Positions 36,304-44,866 of a stretch of DNA of 64,000 nucleotides are shown here, piece after piece. Source of the DNA: Aliivibrio salmonicida LFI1238 (GTDB taxonomy: Bacteria; Pseudomonadota; Gammaproteobacteria; Enterobacterales; Vibrionaceae); NCBI RefSeq assembly GCF_000196495.1, contig NC_011312.1:1-64000 (forward strand). Direction: 5' to 3'. A program made the translations under genes and the position numbers. The notes below the pieces were generated by a model. The model was not told the DNA's origin and searched no databases. It worked only from the letters and a program-made list of their open reading frames with translations. Position 1 is the first letter of the stretch; each line of letters begins with the position of its first letter.

Positions 36304-36381
36304 CGTATTTTCTCTATAATTGGTTGTTTAAATAATGCTCGATCTCAGATAATCAGAAAGGTTGCTAAATTAGAACCATTT

Positions 36382-37109
36382 TTAGTCTATTTCTAACATG
36401 CTTCTTTGACTGTCAATTCGAGATAATTTTTCACTAAATTGCGTAATAACTGAAATTGCGCATTGGTAGCCAATAAGTTGATTTTTTTTGATAAAATCAA
36501 TGGCTTTTTCTATTGCATTAAAATCATTAAATTCTTGGTATATTTCTTTTGGAGCTTGATGTTCTACTATTAATTTTTGAAGTAGATCTCCTAATAAGTA
36601 TTCTTCTGAGAAAAGAAAACCATGTTTATTTTCTAATTCAAGTAGATAATCTTCCCATATTTTTTCGTCATAAATGGTTAGAACAGGTAATTGTGTATAA
36701 TCAGGCTCACTTGATAAGATCCCTAAGCAATCAGAACGAATACTTTTAGTCTGAGGAAATTGTTTAAATACAAAATCTTTAGCTTCGGAAAGTTCAGTGA
36801 ATGACTCTAAAGGTAATAACGTAGCTGTGGATACTACGACCCATTGTTTTTCAGAAAAACTCATTTCCGCCAAGCCACTACTGAGCAAACGGTTATTCAT
36901 AATTTTAATCATATTTGAGTTTAAAGGATAAATATAGGCAGGCACTTCTGAAGGGGTTGCTATTTCCTCTAGAAATTTAACTTCTTCAATTCCTATGTGA
37001 GTATTAGGAAAGGCGACCCAATAATTACTTGGCATGCTTAGAGTTTCGGGGCTAAATGACAACAAATTTACGTTTTGATACTTATTGTTTTGATGTTGTT
37101 TTGTTATCT
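36382..37109 (-). CDS. Hypothetical protein, 5' end possibly lost at IS91 copy 4
   Basis: The reading frame is open from the IS91 junction (37109) without a stop; internal starts are TTG at 37065 or ATG at 37035 (MPSNYWVAFPNTHIGIEEV). The body includes SEKQWVVVSTATLLPLESF and ends DSQRSMLEID. No family recognised. Because the frame runs straight into the IS end and no good ribosome-binding site is seen, the gene may have lost its N-terminus. Listed to the junction. Confidence 0.5.
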
Positions 37110-38545
37110 AAGGTAAGGAATTTGAATGTTGCTGAGTTAGCATTGGCCCGTCTAAAAAAGCCAATTTCACCATCGCTGTTTTTTTAAAAGGTATCGAAAA
37201 TATAATTATCGGGGATTTTATAACTGTTTTAGCCCTATTTCATGAGTTTTAGATACACTTATCCTACAAACCTTATTATGCTGCCCTCAATTCTGACTGA
37301 ACTATCGCATGGGTGACTAAATCATTGACCGAATTTCCGACTCGGAAATTCGTAAACACCAGACGACTTTCACATAAAATACATTCGTACGGATCTACTT
37401 TTACATATCCTTTTAACATTGCGGCATACCCTGGCATTTTCGGCTCAGCTTCTATTGTCATACCTAAAGCTGCATAAACTCTAGGCAGAGCTTCTCCACG
37501 ACGACGCATTGATAAAAAACCGTAGTATCGGATCATCTTGAAATGTTTATCAGGATAGTGCTCTACTATCCGTCTTATCATCTCTTCTGGTGATAATGTT
37601 AGGCTGTCTGTTGTTCCTGTTCGATGGTCTAAATAATTAAACGTTATCATTCCGCCTTTGGCGTAATGACTTAAACGTGACGCTGAAATCGGGGGCCGTT
37701 TTAAATACCGACCAAGATAGTTCATCGTCGGTTTTACATTATTTGTCTTTTTAGCAAAATGAAGCTTCCAACGACGATTATATTGACTGCTTAAAAAGCG
37801 TGACCAATCCGTTTTATTACGGATATAGGGGCATTCTTCGCTTGATAAATCAAGCTCATCATAAGCCTTACCCAATAAACTGACGATAGCCGCTCTCCAA
37901 CAAGGCTCTGTCGTTTTCATTTGGAAGTAAATGGGTTTCCATAAACCGGTACGTTCACAAATTCCCCCACGAGTGACCGATAAATGTAAGTGCGTATTCC
38001 AATTCAGTTTTCGACCGTAAGTATGAAGAGCACAAAAGATACCGACATCTATTCCTTTATCTTTTGCCCATCCCAGCAGAATGTTTGCAGCACATTTGAA
38101 TAATTTATTTAACAAACGGTTATGACGAAAGATAGGCCATAGCGTGTTTGGAAGGGTAAAGGTGATGTGTTGATATTCGCATTCAGGGAAGACATGTTGT
38201 TGCTTTTGTATCCATCGCTCTGTGGCTTTCATGCCACAGCTACTGCACGCTCGAGATTTACAGGTTTGGTGAATATATTTGATATGGGTACAGTCAGGGT
38301 TGCAACAATGATATTCGCGAGAGCCAAAAGCCGCTGTCCCACAGGACAGCATCTTTGTGACATTTTCAATCACGACCGCTCTTAGGTTAGCTTTGTTATT
38401 ATGAAGAAATTTAAGCCAGTTATTTTGACTATTAAATAATTGTTTCAGGGGTTTATATGCGTGCATGGCGATAGGATAAACGATTTATTGGCAACAATGG
38501 AAGAGGTTGAGTCCTTTTGATTTGCGCCGTAGGCGCCTATTGTTC
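37110..38545 (-). mobile_element. IS91-family element, copy 4 (1436 bp)
   Basis: Ends at 37110 (AAGGTAAGG) and 38545 (TATTGTTC). The flank at the ori end is ATCT, not a standard target. The ter end adjoins a 5'-truncated chemotaxis gene. Like copy 1 it is 3 bp short. Confidence 0.93.
37276..38466 (-). CDS. IS91-family transposase (copy 4)
   Basis: 396 residues; lacks Trp118 like copy 1 and has Asp204 like copy 3, so it looks like a mosaic of the two. The catalytic motifs are intact. Confidence 0.95.
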   Translation of the reverse strand: MHAYKPLKQLFNSQNNWLKFLHNNKANLRAVVIENVTKMLSCGTAAFGSREYHCCNPDCTHIKYIHQTCKSRACSSCGMKATERWIQKQQHVFPECEYQHITFTLPNTLWPIFRHNRLLNKLFKCAANILLGWAKDKGIDVGIFCALHTYGRKLNWNTHLHLSVTRGGICERTGLWKPIYFQMKTTEPCWRAAIVSLLGKAYDELDLSSEECPYIRNKTDWSRFLSSQYNRRWKLHFAKKTNNVKPTMNYLGRYLKRPPISASRLSHYAKGGMITFNYLDHRTGTTDSLTLSPEEMIRRIVEHYPDKHFKMIRYYGFLSMRRRGEALPRVYAALGMTIEAEPKMPGYAAMLKGYVKVDPYECILCESRLVFTNFRVGNSVNDLVTHAIVQSELRAA

Positions 38546-39242
38546 ATCGAAAGAAGTGTCAATGAATGCTGTACAGGCTGAAGATGAAACAAAAAAAGCG
38601 ATTGAGAATGTGAGCGAGGGACATATAGCCTTAGAGCAATCGATAGCCCTATCAAAATCTATCAATATTTCCGTACAAGAAACGGCAAATCTAATTGAAG
38701 AACTTAAAAATAGTGCAATTGATATCGGTGAAGTAACACATGTGATTAGTTCTATTTCAGATCAGACCAATCTTCTTGCATTAAATGCAGCAATAGAGGC
38801 AGCACGAGCAGGTGAGCATGGTCGTGGTTTTGCTGTGGTTGCTGATGAAGTAAGAAATCTAGCAGCTAAAACTCAAGAATCAACAAAAAATATTCAAGAA
38901 ATCATATCCTCACTTCAAGCAAAATCAGAAGATGCGAACAACAATATGATTTCCAATGTAAAATCAATACAGGAGTCAATAGAGCTTTCAGATCTAGTTA
39001 AAGCGTCATTTGATGATATATCCCATTCAGTTCAAGCGATTTCTGATATCAACACATTAGTTGCTACGGCTTCACGAGAGCAATACAACGTAACGGAAGA
39101 TATAGCTAAGAATACCACTAGAACCTTTGATTTGGTAAATGAGAACGTTGCAGCGGTCAATCAGACACAAAAAGCAGCACAAGAACTGGCAGTATTAGCA
39201 GAGAAGCAGAATCAAGAGCTGTCATTCTTTAAACTAAGGTAA
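38546..39242 (+). pseudogene. Methyl-accepting chemotaxis protein, C-terminal signalling fragment
   Basis: About 232 residues that make up the cytoplasmic MCP coiled-coil. The hairpin tip ISDQTNLLALNAAIEAARAG with EHGRGFAVVADEVRNLA is the CheA/CheW-binding signature, followed by a methylation-helix region. The whole sensor, transmembrane and HAMP part is missing, replaced by the IS91 end. An in-frame TTG at 38517 inside the IS (ICAVGAYCS then SKEVS) could express the fragment. Probably non-functional as a receptor. Confidence 0.88.
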
Positions 39243-39267
39243 TTAAACATAACAGCCGAACTACGCA

Positions 39268-39392
39268 TCACAGCAAAGATCGCCAAATTTGGCGATCTTT
39301 TTTTTAGCTAGTGATCACGCTTTCATTCAAATATCACGAAAATTAGTCATAACTTCATTGTCATGTGACATTAAGGCATACCCTAATGTCAC
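39268..39392. repeat. Terminator plus intergenic repeat
   Basis: AAGATCGCC-AAATTT-GGCGATCTT with a T-run terminates the chemotaxis fragment. GTGATCACGCTTTCATTCAA starts at 39311 and the palindrome TGACATTAAGGC-AT-ACCCTAATGTCA ends the unit at 39391. Confidence 0.82.
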
Positions 39393-39513
39393 TGTCAAAA
39401 TAACCCCCCAATTAATAGAGTTAATATTAATGATTAGTAACAATTTATCACTATTATCATCTATTAATGCAAATTACATTAGATAGATAATCTTATTTGT
39501 AGGAATGTTTATC

Positions 39514-40041
39514 ATGAAAAAAACACTGTTATTAAGCGCAATTGTACTCGTAAGTTCTACAACTTTTGCCTCTCAAATAGTGAGTAAAGATTTGAATGAA
39601 CAAAGAGAAAGTCTTTCTGAAAACACAAAAGGGAAAGGGTTTGGTCCTCAATCTCCTCGTAATATTGATGATTTAAATGGTAAAAATGAACGTTCATTTG
39701 GCCTTGCTCCTATTTATGAAAAAATGAATCTATGTAATATTCATTTCCATAAAAATGCAGAACATAAAGGTGGCGAATTTACTGAATACGCTGGCAATGG
39801 TGATGGGAAAGGTAATAATACAGGCTATAAATATAGCGGAAATTTAAGCCGTTCAGAACTAAAAGAATTTAAGCATAAAGAATTGAAATCAGGAGACACT
39901 ATAGAAGTGCATTATGTATATACAAGTGCCAATGTAGAGCCTGGTGCAACTTTAGGGGCTTGTTTATCTGATTCTATAAGTAATCCACAATTAAGGGTTG
40001 AAACTCAAGTATATGTTTTAGTTAACCTGAATTCTGGATAA
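39514..40041 (+). pseudogene. Delta-class carbonic anhydrase, truncated by IS982
   Basis: The start at 39514 (TAGGA upstream) gives a signal peptide (MKKTLLLSAIVLVSSTTFAS), then GFGPQSPRNID and the core CNIHFHKNAEHKGGEF (zinc ligands in the HFH pattern) and GDTIEVHYVYTSANVEPG. From memory of the family, full proteins run on about 100 residues after the ETQVYVLVN segment. Here IS982 enters right after it and supplies the codons L-N-S-G-stop. The expected 3' part is not found beyond the IS. A periplasmic CO2 hydratase, probably inactive. Confidence 0.75.
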
Positions 40042-41026
40042 GGCTGAACTAATTGCCCACCTAACGATCAGATCTTTCGACCAAGAATTATTTGAACGTA
40101 TTTTAAAAGGTGGGCAAGATGAATAAATTAGTTGATATATTTTGTGATGTCGATGATTTTTGTTATCAATTCTTATCTCAATGGGAAAAATACCTTGTTG
40201 AGGCTAGTGAGAGAAAAAGAAAACGTCAGTCAGTAATGTCTACTAGTGAATGTATGACTATTGTCATCGCTTTTCATCAATCAAATCATAGAGATTTCAA
40301 GAACTTCTATATCGGGTTAGTTCATCAATATTGGAAAGGATACTTTCCAAATTTACTTAGCTACACTCGATTTGTGAGCAAAATGCCTAGCCTAATCGCC
40401 CCAATGTGTGCCTATTTTCAATCTATCAAAGGTAAGCCGACTGGCATTGCTTTTGTTGACTCCACGAGTCTTAAAGTATGCCATAACATTCGAATTCCTC
40501 GCCATAAAGTCTTTGATGGTGTTGCGAAAAGAGGAAAAGGTACCATGGGATGGTTTTTCGGCTTCAAACTTCATTTATTGATTAACCATCTTGGAGAAAT
40601 TATTTCGCTGAAAATCACAGCTGGCAATGTAAATGATAGGACTCCTGTACCTGATTTATGCAAAGAACTCTCGGGGAAATTGTACGCTGATAAAGGGTAC
40701 ATAGGTAAAAAGTTGAGTGAGAGCTTAAAGAACTCTGATGTCGATTTAGTGACTACCTCGCGAAAAAACATGAAAGCAAAAGAGATAAGTGCTTTTGATA
40801 AGGCTATGTTATCAAAGAGATACATTATCGAAACGATAAATGACCAATTGAAGAATATCTCTCAAATTGAACATAGCCGTCATCGTAGCGTGACTGGTTT
40901 CATGCTAAATGTAATTTCAGGCGTTGTGGCTTATTGTTTAAAAAAACAAAAGCCACGAATTAAGCTATCAGAATGTGAATTTGAACTAATCCTCGCTTAA
41001 AGCATGTTTTATCCAGAATTCAGGTT
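40024..41026 (+). mobile_element. IS982-family element
   Basis: Perfect 18-bp terminal inverted repeats AACCTGAATTCTGGATAA at 40024-40041 and 41009-41026 enclose one transposase gene. The length of about 1 kb suits IS982. No clear target duplication is seen in the flanks (TTTAGTT against ATTTAAT), in line with loss of neighbouring carbonic anhydrase DNA. Confidence 0.9.
40119..41000 (+). CDS. IS982-family transposase
   Basis: 293 residues from ATG at 40119 with AAGGTGGG upstream. The DDE core is visible: IAFVDSTSLKVCHN (first Asp), KLYADKGYIGKKL (second Asp) and the SKRYIIETIND region with Glu. The N-terminal CMTIVIAFHQS and FVSKMP are family-typical. The frame is intact, so the element may be active. 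Confidence 0.93.
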   Translation: MNKLVDIFCDVDDFCYQFLSQWEKYLVEASERKRKRQSVMSTSECMTIVIAFHQSNHRDFKNFYIGLVHQYWKGYFPNLLSYTRFVSKMPSLIAPMCAYFQSIKGKPTGIAFVDSTSLKVCHNIRIPRHKVFDGVAKRGKGTMGWFFGFKLHLLINHLGEIISLKITAGNVNDRTPVPDLCKELSGKLYADKGYIGKKLSESLKNSDVDLVTTSRKNMKAKEISAFDKAMLSKRYIIETINDQLKNISQIEHSRHRSVTGFMLNVISGVVAYCLKKQKPRIKLSECEFELILA

Positions 41027-41288
41027 ATTTAATGGTAAAGAACACCATCCATAATAAAAAATAAATATATAGTAAATAACGACACCGTAAGAAATAGCTA
41101 TAGATAATTTAATGTATCACTGCAATACAAAGAACACCCTTACCGAACAGAGAACAAGAACGAACAGTGTTCGTTCGGTAACAAAGCAATGGATCTGAAA
41201 AAATAAAAAACCTCGATATTGCACAACATTATTATCCTATTCGATTAATGGTATACTTCACTTAATCAGTAAAGTGGATCACTTCTTT

Positions 41289-42239
41289 ATGAATAAAAAA
41301 AACACATCGACACCCCATGACGGGTTGTTTAAAGCCTTTTTAAGCAAGCCTGATACCGCTAAAGATATGCTGGAAACCCATTTACCAGCACATCTTCAAA
41401 CGTTGTGTGACTTATCGACCTTGAAACTGGAGTCAGGCACGTTTTTAGAAGACGACTTACGTCCGTACTATTCAGACGTGCTCTATTCAATGAAGACAGA
41501 ATGTGGTGATGGGTACATTTATGCGTTAATCGAGCACCAAAGTAGCCCAGACGAACACATGGCCTTTCGGATGTTCAGATATGCTATTGCAGCAATGCAA
41601 AAGCATCTTGACGCTGGAAACAAAGAGCTGCCATTGGTTGTTCCACTTCTGTTTTACCACGGTAAAACATCACCGTATCCATACAGCATGAATTGGTTGG
41701 ATTGTTTTACTAACCCAGACATGGCGAAAATACTCTACAGTAATAATTTTCCATTGGTGGATGTTACTGTGATGGATGACAGCGAGATAATGCAACACAA
41801 ACGAATTGCGTTATTAGAGTTGGTTCAGAAGCACATTTACCAAAAAGACATCATAGAAATAATCAAACCGTTAGCCATTTTACTATCAAATGATTATCAT
41901 ACAGACAGCCAAATCCGAACCCTGATTGAATACTTAGTAACGGTAGGGGAAAGCCAGAACGTAAGTACGTTGTTGGAAGAGTTGGCACAACAAGTACCAA
42001 AACATGAGGGCGTACTAATGACAATAGCCGAGCAACTAATTCAACAAGGCGAGCAAAAAGGGCTTTTACGAGGCGAACAGACAGGGCTAAAAAAAGGACT
42101 TGAAAAAGGACTTGAAAAAGGTCGCCAAGATACATTAAATGAAATGGCTCGTAACTTATTGCAATCAGGTGTAGATAAAGACGTGATCATGAAAGCGACA
42201 GGATTTAGCTCTCGTGAATTAGAGCTTCTTTCGCATTAA
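41289..42239 (+). CDS. Rpn-family PD-(D/E)XK nuclease (YhgA-like), copy B
   Basis: 316 residues from ATG at 41289. It is strongly similar to copy A over the catalytic domain (YSDVLYSMKTECGDGYIY, LIEHQSSPDEHMAFRMFRY). The C-terminal repeat differs: GEQKGLLRGEQTGLKKG and GLEKGLEKGR here against GRQEGRQEGRQ in copy A. The upstream DNA (GGTATACTT...AGTGGATCACTT) is also shared with copy A. A recent duplication or separate gain, placed in opposite orientation about 10 kb away. Confidence 0.88.
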   Translation: MNKKNTSTPHDGLFKAFLSKPDTAKDMLETHLPAHLQTLCDLSTLKLESGTFLEDDLRPYYSDVLYSMKTECGDGYIYALIEHQSSPDEHMAFRMFRYAIAAMQKHLDAGNKELPLVVPLLFYHGKTSPYPYSMNWLDCFTNPDMAKILYSNNFPLVDVTVMDDSEIMQHKRIALLELVQKHIYQKDIIEIIKPLAILLSNDYHTDSQIRTLIEYLVTVGESQNVSTLLEELAQQVPKHEGVLMTIAEQLIQQGEQKGLLRGEQTGLKKGLEKGLEKGRQDTLNEMARNLLQSGVDKDVIMKATGFSSRELELLSH

Positions 42240-42256
42240 TAGAACGTATAAATTCA

Positions 42257-42284
42257 GGACGGGGGTTAGTTTCCCCGTCCTATT
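42257..42284 (+). terminator. Terminator of Rpn copy B
   Basis: AGGACGGGG-GTTAGTTT-CCCCGTCCT, 17 bp after the stop codon; only a short A/T-rich tail follows. Confidence 0.7.
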
Positions 42285-42502
42285 TCATACTATTTCTAAC
42301 TCTTTTTACAAGTATGAGTCATTTGGTTTCTAATTTAGCAACTTCCTACACGGTAAAAATTGCACTGTTAGCTCGCTTTACGGTGCGCCACAGGGTTATT
42401 GGCAATAAAGTCATAACTAGAACTGATCACTATGGCAAAGTTAGTAAAATACACATGAATTTTAAAACTGAAATCCCACTAAGTCAGTAGAGAGCATATA
42501 AA

Positions 42503-42660
42503 CTATCTAAAGAACAGTGGATGGATAGAAAAATCTTTGTTTAGATCTGTAATATCTAAGAATAGCTTTTCAAAACTAGAATAAATCGTCAGAGTAGCCG
42601 ACTTTTGAATTCCTATAACCCCAATACTAAACCATACGTTTATTAGGCTCTCAAATTCAA
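42503..42660 (-). pseudogene. Gene remnant, 5' end removed by IS91 copy 5
   Basis: On the minus strand a frame enters from the IS91 end (42660) and stays open for 52 codons (EFESLINVWFSIGVIGIQKS and so on) to a stop at 42503. No family recognised. The region 42285-42502 shows no other gene. Call rests only on the open frame abutting the IS. Confidence 0.3.
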
Positions 42661-44099
42661 GAACAATAGGCGCCTACGGCGCAAATCAAAAGGACTCAAC
42701 CTCTTCCATTGTTGCCAATAAATCGTTTATCCTATCGCCATGCACGCATATAAACCCCTGAAACAATTATTTAATAGTCAAAATAACTGGCTTAAATTTC
42801 TTCATAATAACAAAGCTAACCTAAGAGCGGTCGTGATTGAAAATGTCACAAAGATGCTGTCCTGTGGGACAGCGGCTTTTGGCTCTCGCGAATATCATTG
42901 TTGCAACCCTGACTGTACCCATATCAAATATATTCACCAAACCTGTAAATCTCGAGCGTGCAGTAGCTGTGGCATGAAAGCCACAGAGCGATGGATACAA
43001 AAGCAACAACATGTCTTCCCTGAATGCGAATATCAACACATCACCTTTACCCTTCCAAACACGCTATGGCCTATCTTTCGTCATAACCGTTGGCTGTTAA
43101 ATAAATTATTCAAATGTGCTGCAAACATTCTGCTGGGATGGGCAAAAGATAAAGGAATAGATGTCGGTATCTTTTATGCTCTTCATACTTACGGTCGAAA
43201 ACTGAATTGGAATACGCACTTACATTTATCGGTCACTCGTGGGGGAATTTGTGAACGTACCGGTTTATGGAAACCCATTTACTTCCAAATGAAAACGACA
43301 GAGCCTTGTTGGAGAGCGGCTATCGTCAGTTTATTGGGTAAGGCTTATTATGAGCTTGATTTATCAAGCGAAGAATGCCCCTATATCCGTAATAAAACGG
43401 ATTGGTCACGCTTTTTAAGCAGTCAATATAATCGTCGTTGGAAGCTTCATTTTGCTAAAAAGACAAATAATGTAAAACCGACGATGAACTATCTTGGTCG
43501 GTATTTAAAACGGCCCCCGATTTCAGCGTCACGTTTAAGTCATTACGCCAAAGGCGGAATGATAACGTTTAATTATTTAGACCATCGAACAGGAACAACA
43601 GACAGCCTAACATTATCACCAGAAGAGATGATAAGACGGATAGTAGAGCACTATCCTGATAAACATTTCAAGATGATCCGATACTACGGTTTTTTATCAA
43701 TGCGTCGTCGTGGAGAAGCTCTGCCTAGAGTTTATGCAGCTTTAGGTATGACAATAGAAGCTGAGCCGAAAATGCCAGGGTATGCCGCAATGTTAAAAGG
43801 ATATGTAAAAGTAGATCCGTACGAATGTATTTTATGTGAAAGTCGTCTGGTGTTTACGAATTTCCGAGTCGGAAATTCGGTCAATGATTTAGTCACCCAT
43901 GCGATAGTTCAGTCAGAATTGAGGGCAGCATAATAAGGTTTGTAGGATAAGTGTATCTAAAACTCATGAAATAGGGCTAAAACAGTTATAAAATCCCCGA
44001 TAATTATATTTTCGATACCTTTTAAAAAAACAGCGATGGTGAAATTGGCTTTTTTAGACGGGCCAATGCTAACTCAGCAACATTCAAATTCCTTACCTT
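42661..44099 (+). mobile_element. IS91-family element, copy 5 (1439 bp)
   Basis: Begins GAACAATAGG at 42661 and ends CCTTACCTT at 44099, followed by CAAG. The ori end abuts the N-terminal part of ilvG. Together with copy 7 it holds the two halves of one old insertion in ilvG. Confidence 0.94.
42740..43933 (+). CDS. IS91-family transposase (copy 5)
   Basis: 397 residues with intact motifs; Tyr146 replaces Cys (GIFYALHTYG). The first copy on the plus strand. Confidence 0.95.
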   Translation: MHAYKPLKQLFNSQNNWLKFLHNNKANLRAVVIENVTKMLSCGTAAFGSREYHCCNPDCTHIKYIHQTCKSRACSSCGMKATERWIQKQQHVFPECEYQHITFTLPNTLWPIFRHNRWLLNKLFKCAANILLGWAKDKGIDVGIFYALHTYGRKLNWNTHLHLSVTRGGICERTGLWKPIYFQMKTTEPCWRAAIVSLLGKAYYELDLSSEECPYIRNKTDWSRFLSSQYNRRWKLHFAKKTNNVKPTMNYLGRYLKRPPISASRLSHYAKGGMITFNYLDHRTGTTDSLTLSPEEMIRRIVEHYPDKHFKMIRYYGFLSMRRRGEALPRVYAALGMTIEAEPKMPGYAAMLKGYVKVDPYECILCESRLVFTNFRVGNSVNDLVTHAIVQSELRAA

Positions 44100-44461
44100 C
44101 AAGAAAGTGACATACCAATGACATCCATTTCTTGGAAGGCATCAGTACCAATAAGGTGACTAGCGACTTGGCCAGTAATTGCAACGAGAGGGATAGAATC
44201 AAGCATGGCATCAGCAAGACCAGTAATTAGGTTAGTCGCACCCGGCCCAGAAGTCGCAAGACATACTGCGACACTTTTAGTAGAGCGAGCCATACCAATA
44301 GCTGCCATTGCAGCCCCTTGCTCATGACGGCAGAGAATGTGTTCTACGCCACCATCATAGAGTGCATCATAAATTGGCATGATGGCTCCACCTGGATACC
44401 CAAATACGGTGGTGATCCCTTCTTGTAATAAGGCATTAACAACTAACTGTGAGCCATTCAT
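44100..44461 (-). pseudogene. ilvG: Acetolactate synthase large subunit, N-terminal part
   Basis: About 120 residues starting MNGSQLVVNALLQEGITTVF. The ThDP-binding N-terminal domain is clear, with GYPGGAIMPIYDAL, the catalytic glutamate in CRHEQGAAMAA, ATSGPGATNLITGLADAM and DAFQEMDVIGMSLS. It then meets IS91 copy 5 and stops. The missing C-terminal three quarters lies at 58486-59767. Upstream are the intact leader peptide and attenuator. It cannot make enzyme alone. Confidence 0.95.
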
Positions 44462-44536
44462 ACACTGTCGCTCCCTGCGTGAGTGATTGTTTCTCTATTC
44501 TTGCACATCATGCGCTCCCATTTCTTCCTGAATTCA

Positions 44537-44571
44537 TAAAAAAACCCCCTTGCTTTTGGCTTGGGGGTTTT
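44537..44571 (-). terminator. ilv attenuator terminator
   Basis: On the minus strand AAAACCCCC...GGGGGTTTT followed by T-rich DNA, between the leader peptide stop (44605) and ilvG. This is the classic terminator hairpin of ilvGMEDA attenuation: ribosome stalling at Ile/Val/Leu codons normally prevents it from forming. Confidence 0.88.
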
Positions 44572-44604
44572 AAGTGTGCGTTGCAATTGCGACTTTTTGC
44601 TCAC

Positions 44605-44679
44605 TCATCCCCGAGCGGTGATCAGAATCACCACTAGGACGTTTATAATGAGAATATTGAGCTGAGCAAAAAAGGTCAT
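44605..44679 (-). CDS. ilvL: ilv operon leader peptide
   Basis: A 24-residue peptide from ATG at 44679: MTFFAQLNILIINVLVVILI followed by TARG and stop. It is packed with Ile, Leu and Val codons, the control codons for attenuation by charged branched-chain tRNAs. It is followed by the terminator at 44537-44571 and then ilvG. The regulatory part is intact although its operon is broken. Confidence 0.9.
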   Translation of the reverse strand: MTFFAQLNILIINVLVVILITARG

Positions 44680-44866
44680 GGTATTTATCCGTATACGTGT
44701 TTTTTTTTGATATTTCGTTACATTAACTAAGTGGTAACACAGACATGCCTCTCATGACAAGAAAAAACTCTCATTTTATTCACAATTCTCGTTCATTTAG
44801 CGCTTATATATAACAAATCAATGAAAGACGTTGAGATTATTGGGTTATAAATAATTGGGAATAAGA

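Noticed and set aside
26034..39392. Superintegron-like cassette array with attC sites
   Set aside because: The repeats look cassette-like, and motifs such as CGCTTAAC and GTTATGC appear near their edges, but I could not pair R''/L'' with L'/R' arms into an attC fold, and no integron integrase gene is present. Kept only as an unexplained repeat family.
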